This document shows, piece after piece, positions 25,020 to 32,800 of a DNA stretch of 41,068 nucleotides. A model generated the notes under the pieces. That model had not been told where the DNA came from and ran no database searches. It saw only the letters and a list, made by a program, of their open reading frames with translations. The position numbers and the translations under genes are program-made. The DNA is from an uncultured Succinivibrionaceae bacterium (GTDB lineage Bacteria > Pseudomonadota > Gammaproteobacteria > Enterobacterales > Succinivibrionaceae). The stretch covers positions 1 to 41,068 of the forward strand of contig CALXNU010000010.1 of the NCBI GenBank assembly GCA_944389835.1, read 5' to 3'. Numbering within the stretch: position 1 is the stretch's first letter; every line of letters begins with the position of its first letter.

Positions 25020-26369
25020 TTATCTTATTTTAATTAAATTATTGTTAAGTAAAACATCAACTATGCCATAAAGCTCCCACACTGCTTTGTGCAAAATCTC
25101 GGCAATATCAATTAAAGAATGCTTTCCATCACAATAGCTTAAAAAATTAGTTAAAAGCCTAGCATCATAGAAAGCTTTGGTTTTCCAGGTTTCCTTTGAT
25201 GAAAGATCTGGATATAAACCTCTCTTGCCTAATTGAGGTTCACAAAAAACCGTAACTTGAGGATAAGCCTCTTGCAAAGTAGCCTCAATACATTTTAAGG
25301 CAAAATTATATCCCCCTAATAAGCCACTTTCAGTAACCACTGTTCCAAGCTTATCAAAAGAGGAATGGTATTCAGGATAATTAGTTAAAGAGCGACTCAC
25401 CACGACCATTGGAATATTAACTAGAGGAGCTCCATATTGTCTTTCATCCGAAATTCGATACAACCATGGCACTTCAAAATAATTTTCTGTGATGTGTTTT
25501 GCCACATGTCGCACTACCTTATCAGTAAGCGTATTGCCATCTCTTGTGGTAATAAAAGAATACTTTCTATCATCACCGATACAGGTAAGATTAAAAGCGG
25601 CTTTCACATGCTCTTTAAGATACTGCATATGAAGACTTAAATAAGTAATAGAGCCAATAGTCTCCGGTGCGAAAACAAAACGCAAAGTATAATAAGGTTT
25701 TACTTTTAAATTACTGAAATAATCTGCAAGAAAAGTTGCTACTACCATTCCTGAGGTTTCATTGTTTGCAAGATTTGGATGACAGATATAGGTTGAGACT
25801 AAAATCTCATCTTGAATCTCACCTTCAATGATTAACTCACCATAATTGAGAACTCCTTGGGTAAAAGAAGTATCAATCAGCACTTCATAGCGATCTTCTT
25901 CTTGTAAAGTTAATAATTCTTTATGAGATAAGCAAAAGCCCCAACGGCGTTTATAGTAAGAAGTAATATAAGGGATAGCCTCTTCATTATCTTTTAGAGT
26001 ATAAAGATGTGCTTTTAAAGTTTGATAGTCTAAAACCTCATGCACACTTTCACTATAACCCATTAAATGTAAGTAATTATCATGAAAATTACAGATAATC
26101 TTGCCATCACGACTTTTATCTTTACTTAAAATCTTAATATAAGCTTCTTTTACATTCCACTCTAAAGGCACTTGCCAATCAAATACTTGTGTACCAGATT
26201 TTACTTCACAAATTTTAAGTTTAGGGACTTTTATTTGAATTTCCCTTAATGTATCTCTTACAGCCTGACCGGTAATAGATCTTGGCATATTGATAATCTT
26301 TTGAGCAAAAGAAAATAATTTTGCTCCTAAGGCTTCATTAGAAGATTGAGTTAAGTTCTCCTCTGACAT
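25020..26369 (-). CDS. DUF4910 (DUF2172) aminopeptidase-like protein with C-terminal winged helix
   Basis: The 449-residue protein is an M28-like DUF4910 protein: MPRSITGQAVRDTL near residue 28, ICHPNLANNETSG at 195-207, FAPETIGSITYLS at 233-245, and PEYHSSFD. His197, Glu236 and the late His are kept. The position I expect to be Asp in the CHPSLANDNLSG pattern is Asn203. A helix-rich winged-helix tail ends the chain. It is first in the operon (AAGGA 8 bases before the ATG). The homologue Cj1295 in C. jejuni is linked to di-O-methylglycerate-modified pseudaminic acid on flagellin, so a role in glycan modification is likelier than in peptide breakdown. Confidence 0.82.
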   Translation of the reverse strand: MSEENLTQSSNEALGAKLFSFAQKIINMPRSITGQAVRDTLREIQIKVPKLKICEVKSGTQVFDWQVPLEWNVKEAYIKILSKDKSRDGKIICNFHDNYLHLMGYSESVHEVLDYQTLKAHLYTLKDNEEAIPYITSYYKRRWGFCLSHKELLTLQEEDRYEVLIDTSFTQGVLNYGELIIEGEIQDEILVSTYICHPNLANNETSGMVVATFLADYFSNLKVKPYYTLRFVFAPETIGSITYLSLHMQYLKEHVKAAFNLTCIGDDRKYSFITTRDGNTLTDKVVRHVAKHITENYFEVPWLYRISDERQYGAPLVNIPMVVVSRSLTNYPEYHSSFDKLGTVVTESGLLGGYNFALKCIEATLQEAYPQVTVFCEPQLGKRGLYPDLSSKETWKTKAFYDARLLTNFLSYCDGKHSLIDIAEILHKAVWELYGIVDVLLNNNLIKIR

Positions 26370-26476
26370 AAAAAATATCCTTCAACAGCATTAACTTAAG
26401 TTAAATATCGGCTAAAATGACAAAAGGTTAACCAAAACTTACCAAGCAAAGGCCATAAGCTATGTGGCAAAATTTA

Positions 26477-26498
26477 TTTAAACTAAGTTTAAACTAAA
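26477..26498. repeat. Tandem 11-base direct repeat before the esterase gene
   Basis: TTTAAACTAAG (26477-26487) is followed directly by TTTAAACTAAA (26488-26498), differing at the last base. The pair lies in the divergent promoter region of the DUF4910 operon and the esterase gene, where it could bind a regulator. Confidence 0.4.
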
Positions 26499-26519
26499 TT
26501 GAAGATTGAAGGTACTGCT

Positions 26520-27215
26520 ATGCATTTAATCTTTAATAAAATTTTATCCTCAAAGGAAAGCGAGAAACAACTTACCCTCTACCTTTCAGAAGATCTAAAA
26601 GCCCCGCTTATTATCTTAAATCTCTACGAGAACAAGCAAGACTCCATCTTTAATCTCTACCCCAAACAAAAGGCTAATTTTAATTTAATTACCATTCACA
26701 ATCTTAATTGGTATCAAGACTTAGTCCCTTGGGATAGTGAAAGTATTTTCAAAGGCGATGAGCCTTTTGTGGGTAAAGCAGATCTTTATCTTAAACTTTT
26801 AACAGATCTCATTATCCCCAAAGTTTTAACTGAGCATAATCTTAAGCCTCAGTATTTTGCTCTAGGCGGTTATTCTCTGGCAGGTCTTTTTGCTACTTAT
26901 GCAAGCTTTAAATGCGATTTGTTTACCAAAATTGCCTCAATGTCTGGCTCTTTGTGGTATCCAAACTTTATTGAATTTGTAAAAGAACATCACACAAGTG
27001 AAAACCTTAAAGAGGCGTTTTTCTCAATTGGCAACGAAAATGTTAAACGCAATCCTTTTTTATGCCACACCAAAGAAAAAACCTTTGAGATTGCAGAAAT
27101 TTTCAAAGAGCGTGGAGTTAAAACTTCTTTTATCCAAAATGAAGGCGGGCATCAGCATCAAGTGCCATTAAGGGTAAAACAAGGCTTGGATTTTCTAATT
27201 TCCAATCAAACCTAG
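26520..27215 (+). CDS. Alpha/beta-hydrolase, putative esterase
   Basis: From the ATG at 26520 (GAAGGT 6 bases upstream) the protein is 231 residues; a TTG at 26499 would add seven. The nucleophile elbow is GGYSLAGLFA with Ser119, and the late GGHQHQVP supplies the probable catalytic His. IASMSGSLWYP follows the elbow in the way of the IroE/Fes-like esterase family. No signal peptide is seen, so it is probably cytoplasmic. It is divergent from the DUF4910 operon and not clearly part of it. Substrate unknown. Confidence 0.7.
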   Translation: MHLIFNKILSSKESEKQLTLYLSEDLKAPLIILNLYENKQDSIFNLYPKQKANFNLITIHNLNWYQDLVPWDSESIFKGDEPFVGKADLYLKLLTDLIIPKVLTEHNLKPQYFALGGYSLAGLFATYASFKCDLFTKIASMSGSLWYPNFIEFVKEHHTSENLKEAFFSIGNENVKRNPFLCHTKEKTFEIAEIFKERGVKTSFIQNEGGHQHQVPLRVKQGLDFLISNQT

Positions 27216-27243
27216 TAATGCCTAAAATAAAGCCTAAAATCAA

Positions 27244-27304
27244 AAGCATAATGCTTGAAAACACTTAGACCATCTAAGAGCTCCTGCCCCCTTAGATGGT
27301 CTAA
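27244..27304. repeat. Hairpin pair including a perfect 14-base inverted repeat
   Basis: AAGCAT/ATGCTT (27244-27256) is followed by TTAGACCATCTAAG (27265-27278), which pairs base for base with CTTAGATGGTCTAA (27291-27304) around a C-rich 12-base loop. It follows the esterase gene. There is no T-run, so it is not a classical terminator. It could be a Rho-independent-like barrier, an sRNA element or a protein site. Confidence 0.6.
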
Positions 27305-27319
27305 CTATAAAAGGTTGTT

Positions 27320-27352
27320 GCCTGATCGGGATTTTTTAACCCAGGCTCAGGC
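27320..27352. repeat. Nested hairpin, intergenic
   Basis: GCCTGA (27320-27325) pairs with TCAGGC (27347-27352), and GGG (27328-27330) with CCC (27340-27342) inside around an A/T loop. Together with 27244-27304 it makes a run of three stems richer in G and C than the flanks. The jetD-like gene ends downstream at 27454 on the other strand, with a weak AT-only stem at about 27422-27440. Confidence 0.5.
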
Positions 27353-27453
27353 GGCCCTTCTCTTCTGAGCAGCTCTCATTTGGCCACTTTTAAATCCTGA
27401 TACTCATTTATCGGCACCTTTAAAAATTCTTTAAGAATTTTTTAGAAAAGTTT

Positions 27454-28656
27454 TTAAGTCAAACTTTCAGGTGGAGTATCAAGCTCTTTAGCCCCTAGAG
27501 CCTTAAGGACTATATCAAGTGGTAAGCGCTCTTGATCTAATTTAACACCCTGCCCATAATTTCCTAAAAGTAAGGATTTATAGAACCAAGCTTCTTTTTC
27601 ATTTAGCGCATTAAGCTGCCCTGAGAAAGTACCTACATCATCAAAAGTCCACAAATCACGATTATCAAGCAAGGTCTTCTCATCCATTAATACCGATTCA
27701 ATACCTGGCAGATATAAACGCAAATTGTGAAGTCTGGCAAAAGAATTAAGCTCAATTGACCCAAAGTACTGACATCTAGCATTAGCAATCCATGAGATGG
27801 AGCAAGCCTCAGTTAAAATCTCATTAGTCGCTAAGACGATAACCGTACCTGGCATATCGGGAATGGATAAAGCAGTTGGAATGTTATCCATAAAGATCAC
27901 GCGATGTGGCTTTAAATTAAGCTTTTCCAAATCAGCCTTTGAGGAGGCTAAATAGCTCATCCCACCTACTTTGCCACGTAAGACATGATCTAAAATTCTA
28001 AGTGAGATAAGTCTTGGAGGTGGAATTAAGCCTAATTGAATTAAATCTTTTCTCACCGGGCTTAACTCTAAGCTGTCGCGTAAAAAGTCAATTAGAAGAT
28101 GGCGGTTTATTTCAAACCAACGGGTATCAACACCTCGCACTGGAATAGATCTAATTAAGCTATTGCTTTGTTTGTGATCTAAAAGCCATTTGCACACTTC
28201 AACAAAACGCTCAAAGTCATTTACCTCAAGATTTGAAATTGAGGAGATCACATTTAAAGCGCTATCAACTAAATTTGGTAATTCTTTGGCAATGACATCT
28301 AAACGCTCAATAGCTGAGTTATATTCAATTAAATTACCCGCCCATTTAGCAACTTCACGGGGTCTGTCAAAGATGAGCTGAAAGGGTACTTCAACGGTAC
28401 CTAAACCTTTAAAGGTTTTTTGGACATATTCCACATGACCTGCAATTAAAGGCTCATGCCAGCTTTTACAAAAACGCAAAAATGCATCTTTATCCTCTAC
28501 TAACTCATCATCATTAGTAGGCCCACCTAAAAATAAGGCTAAAGGAAATTCCTTAGGCGGATCTTGCTTATCCTTAACGTGTGCTGTCAGCCACGAATTA
28601 ACTTTTCTTCTATATAAGTTATTTACATCCGTGCGTATTGAGCTTCGAGTCTTCAC
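27454..28656 (-). CDS. Orphan JetD-like protein (DUF3322-DUF2220), Toprim site substituted
   Basis: This 400-residue protein starts at GTG 28656 with AAGGAG 7-8 bases upstream. PFQLIFDRPREVAKW near residue 91 and GVDTRWFEINRHLLIDFL near 175 are JetD N-domain patterns. The C-domain corresponds to the DUF2220 Toprim, but the expected VEN glutamate reads MDN (Asp257), and the expected GDIDxHGF reads GSIELNSF (Ser300, Glu302, Asn304). LWTFDD and LDQERLPLD are kept. JetD is the nuclease subunit of the Wadjet anti-plasmid system; no JetA, JetB or JetC lies in the window. It may be a non-catalytic derivative. Next gene is tadA, 100 bases away. Confidence 0.75.
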   Translation of the reverse strand: MKTRSSIRTDVNNLYRRKVNSWLTAHVKDKQDPPKEFPLALFLGGPTNDDELVEDKDAFLRFCKSWHEPLIAGHVEYVQKTFKGLGTVEVPFQLIFDRPREVAKWAGNLIEYNSAIERLDVIAKELPNLVDSALNVISSISNLEVNDFERFVEVCKWLLDHKQSNSLIRSIPVRGVDTRWFEINRHLLIDFLRDSLELSPVRKDLIQLGLIPPPRLISLRILDHVLRGKVGGMSYLASSKADLEKLNLKPHRVIFMDNIPTALSIPDMPGTVIVLATNEILTEACSISWIANARCQYFGSIELNSFARLHNLRLYLPGIESVLMDEKTLLDNRDLWTFDDVGTFSGQLNALNEKEAWFYKSLLLGNYGQGVKLDQERLPLDIVLKALGAKELDTPPESLT

Positions 28657-28755
28657 AAAAAAACTCCTTACAACTTTCTACTTAATTTGTGAAGATTATA
28701 GCACGCGTTTTAGGCTTAATACTTTGACTAAACTATGAGTTTTAAAAAGAAGCTT

Positions 28756-29265
28756 TTAAAGCTTAAAAGGATCACTTAATTTAGCAAGGCGTTTGGCCTC
28801 CTTGATCTCAGCTCTTCTTCGTTTAAAAAAGTTTGAAAGCATCAAAGAGCACTCCTCTTGCAAGACCCCACAAGTCACTTCAAGGTGATGATTATGCCTT
28901 GGATCATCAATTAAGGAGAAGACTGAGCCACAAGCCCCGGTTTTTAAATCGGAGGCTCCAAAGACTAATCTTTTAACTCTTGCATGAATTAAAGCCATCG
29001 CACACATCGCACAAGGCTCAAGAGTTACATATAAAGTTAAATTTAAAAGCCGATAATTACTTAAAACCGACCCGGCCTCTTTGAGGCATAAAATCTCTGC
29101 ATGAGCGCAAGGATCATGATTTGAGATGGTGCGATTACAGCCTGTGCTTATCACTTTATCATTTAGAGGATCGACTAAAACCGCCCCTACCGGCACCTCA
29201 CCTAGACTTTGAGCAAGCGAGGCTTGAGCTAAAGCAAGGCGCATGTAATATTCATCAGAGTGCAT
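28756..29265 (-). CDS. tadA: tRNA-specific adenosine deaminase TadA
   Basis: The 169-residue protein has the zinc-dependent deaminase motif: HAEI (with the catalytic Glu) and TLEPCAMCAMALIHARV, then the VFGASDLKTGACGS segment typical of TadA. It converts A34 to inosine in tRNA-Arg(ACG). The ATG directly abuts the dgkA stop. The C-terminus RRRAEIKEAKRL is normal. Confidence 0.95.
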   Translation of the reverse strand: MHSDEYYMRLALAQASLAQSLGEVPVGAVLVDPLNDKVISTGCNRTISNHDPCAHAEILCLKEAGSVLSNYRLLNLTLYVTLEPCAMCAMALIHARVKRLVFGASDLKTGACGSVFSLIDDPRHNHHLEVTCGVLQEECSLMLSNFFKRRRAEIKEAKRLAKLSDPFKL

Positions 29266-29649
29266 CTAAAACTTTATAAGATCACAGAAATTTAAAATAG
29301 CTAAAAAATAGGCTAAGGCATTTAAGACCAAAAGCACAAAGACACAAGCAGAACCTAAATCTTTCGCCCGCCCTGAAAGCTCATGATACTCATCACCAAT
29401 TCTATCCACGACCGCTTCAATAGCAGAATTTGCAAGCTCAAAGGTAAAGGTAAGCCAAGGTAAAATAAGTAAAATTAAAAGTACTGCCAAACTTTCTGCA
29501 ATAAAAAAAGCCACCAGATTTAAAACAAGAGCTAAGAGTAACTCCTGTCTTATCGCAGCTTCATATTTAAAGCCCGCTTTAAGTCCCTTTAGTGAATAAA
29601 AAAAAGCGTTATAGACACGCTTTATGCCGCTAACTCCAGTTTTTGCCAT
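29266..29649 (-). CDS. dgkA: Diacylglycerol kinase DgkA
   Basis: The 127-residue integral membrane protein has an N-terminal amphipathic part, then three membrane segments. The signature ELANSAIEAVVDRIGDEYHE and RAKDLGSACVF carries the active-site residues. It phosphorylates diacylglycerol in the inner membrane, recycling lipid from glycan and membrane-derived oligosaccharide synthesis. E. coli DgkA has 122 residues. GAGG precedes the ATG. tadA follows without a gap. Confidence 0.95.
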   Translation of the reverse strand: MAKTGVSGIKRVYNAFFYSLKGLKAGFKYEAAIRQELLLALVLNLVAFFIAESLAVLLILLILPWLTFTFELANSAIEAVVDRIGDEYHELSGRAKDLGSACVFVLLVLNALAYFLAILNFCDLIKF

Positions 29650-29800
29650 AGTAACCTCAAACAGTGTGGGGCAAATTTTAGCATAATCTTCAAGCTTAAC
29701 TTTAAGTTAATTCTGCTCTTTTTTCTTAAGTTTCACCTAAGTTTTATAATCTAAGCTTATACTAGATGTAATTTAACCTATAAAAAGATAAGGAGTTTCT

Positions 29801-32800
29801 ATGAGCAAGCCTTACTTAAATTCCAAAACCTTATGTATACTAGCGCTATCTCCGCTTGCTTTAGCTTTAAATCAAGCTTTAGCTCAAGATTTGAGCATTA
29901 CCAAAACTTTAGAGCATAATGAAAGCACACCTGCAAGCTTTTGTACCATTTTAAGCTCTGAACTTGAAAATGATAATGAGCTTTTAAAATATGTCACCCT
30001 CTACCATCAAGGCAAAAAAGTCCCTGTTTCCTTACAGGTAAGTCAAAGGCAATTGTGTATAAGTCCTTTAGAGCACGGCAAAAGCTATGATTTAGTGTTA
30101 AAGCATGGTTTAAGTGCCAAAGATGGTAGCGTTTTAAATGAAGACTTTAAAACAAGTTTTACCATCTCCGATGCCCCCTCCTTTTTAGCCCTTGAGCGCG
30201 GACAAATTATAACCTCCCAAAGAGACGATCAAATTTTAGTTAATGCGCGCAATGTACAAAACGCCAAACTCTATCTTTATAAGATTAATTTAAATCATTT
30301 AACGGCTTTAAATTTAAGAGATTACCTGCAAAACATTCAGGAGCCTTATAATCTAAGCCCCATGATCCGCGAGCATGGCTTTTTTATAAAAGAAATTCCT
30401 TTAAACTTTAAGGGTGAGAAAAATAGCCAAGAAAGCCTTAAAGTCTCTTTAAAAGATCAAAAAGAGCCTTTAGAGCCTGGTCTTTACTATTTAATTTTAG
30501 CCGCAGACAGTTTAGAGTTTAATCCGCGCGAACTTGAAAGCCTCGCATCCCTCTATCAAAACAGTAAAACCGGTCTTTTAAGCTCCAAACTTTTAATTAA
30601 ATCAGATCTTGCTTTGACTACCTATAAAAGCAATGCAGGTTTAAATTTAAGTTTAAGATCATTTAGTGATGCCAAGCCAATTTCTAACGCCACTTTAAGT
30701 TTAATCTCCAAAAGTGCTGAGGTTTTAAGTGAAACCAAAACCAATAAAGAAGGTTTTGCAAGCTTTAATCAAGAGCTTTTACAAGGCAAATTAGGCAATA
30801 GCCCAGCTTACATTATTGCCAAAAGCAAAGATGATCTTTTTGCCTTTGATTTAAATTCAGATCCGCTTCTTTTAGAGGGGGTAAAAGAAAGCTCCACTAA
30901 TTCATCCCTAAAGCCTTTAGTCTTTTTAGACCGTGATTTATTACGCCCTGATGAGACTTTGCATTTGAGCGTGTATATGCGTGATCTAAAGGGAGATAGC
31001 GTTTTAAACAATCAATACCAACTTAAAATCTTAAGCCCCAATGGCACGGTCATGGGATCTTATACCCTAAAAGACAGTGGCAACGGACGTTATGCCTATG
31101 ATTACACCTTACCTAAAAATGCCACCTTTGGGCAATGGCGCTTTGAGCTTTATGATTTAAATGACACGCTTTTAGAAAGCCAAAACTTTGAAGTAAGATC
31201 CTATGTCCCCTCAAGGATCTTAGCTTACATTACTCAAAATCAAGATAAGAGTTTTACACTTGAGGCTCAATATGCCTACGGCTCTCCTGCTACCTTATTA
31301 AATACGCAAACTAATCTTAAAACTTACCTTGATGAAAGTCCTTTTGAGGAATTTAAAGACTATCACTTTGGACCCTCCTCTGATAAAGCCCAAGAATATA
31401 CGCTGGAGGAAGTTATTGCCACAAGCCCTACCGATGTTGATGGGCAGGTTCTTTTAAACTTAGATCTAAAAGCAGATCTTTATCCTAAGATTGGCCTTTT
31501 AAGTTCCCAAATTTTTGATGAGAACTCCCAAAGTACCTTTGCAAATCACCTCTTTAAGATCCCAGGATCTGCTCCTTTAGTAGGAGTTAAGCGCGAGGCA
31601 AAAGATGGTTTAGTTTTCAATCCAATTTTAGTAAATCCCCAAGGTGAGCTTGAAAGTGGCACAGTGTCCTGGACTTTAGAGAAAGTTATTACTGATTATC
31701 AATATATTTTAAAAGATGGGGTATGGGATTATCGACAAATCTCCATAAAGCGCCCTGCAGACTCAGGTGAGGTTGAAATTGATAAAGATGATCCAAAGCA
31801 TTCTTTAATCTCCTTTAATGGCGAGGATGGCACTTATCTTTTAACCTTAAATTACAATGGCGTTGAAACATCCTACCTTGATTCATTAGGCTTTAGTGTA
31901 AGCTCTAAACTCAACGCCCCAGATAGATTAAACTTAAATTTAAATGCGCAAACTTTAAAGGTAGATGAGGATTTTACCATTTCCTTTGACAGTCCTTTTG
32001 AAGGTTACGGCACGTTAGCCTTAGGGCGCAATGACATTGTAAGTTTAAAGAGCTTTGAGGTGAAAAAAGGCTACAATCGCCTAGAAATTCCTTATGATGA
32101 AAAGCTTTTCCCAAGATCTAGTGCTTTAATTACCATTTACGATGAAAATGGTGCTAAAAGCCCTGGGGCAAAGCGTCTTTTAGGTGTTTGCCCTTTAAGC
32201 TTTGAGCTTAAAAATAAAGATTTAAATATAAGTGCTTTACTTGCAAACTCCTATGAGAGCAATCAAGAAATTGAGATCCCAATTAAGATAAGTGGTCAAC
32301 AAAAAACCGATAAGCTTACTGTTGAAGGCTTTTTAGTTGATGAGGGCATTTTAACTTTAAGCAATTACAAGCAACCTAATGCTTTGGACACTCTTTATGA
32401 TCCTAAAGAATTAGGCATTAAGATTTATGACAGTTTTGGACGTTTAACCTCACCTTTAAGCGCTAAAGGCCAAGGTTATGGTGCCACTTATGATGAAATG
32501 GGGGCGGCAGCTCGTGCTCAAAGCCTACAGTCTCTAGCCTCACTTTCAACTAATGCCTATAGTCTGCGTTTAGATCCAATTACCCTTGAAAATGGCGAAG
32601 GTGTGTTTAAAGTAAAACTTCCCAAATTTAATGGGCAAATGCGCTTAGATTTAATTGCCGCCTCAGAAAATGCCATTGATAATCAAAGCTATGATCTGCA
32701 AATTAAAGCGCCGGTGGTGATAAGTCCAAATCTTCCGACTTTCTTGCGCAAAGATGATCTTTTAGAAAGCTCAATTAACCTTACGGCAACTAATGAAGAT

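Noticed and set aside
27265..27304. Integron attC site suggested by GTTAGAC and GTCTAAC at the ends of the palindrome
   Set aside because: The core motifs are in the wrong order for attC (inside-out), there is no integrase or cassette array, and the stem lacks unpaired extrahelical bases.
27454..28656. Complete Wadjet defence system
   Set aside because: No JetA, JetB or SMC-like JetC is present on either side; tadA and dgkA follow directly upstream.
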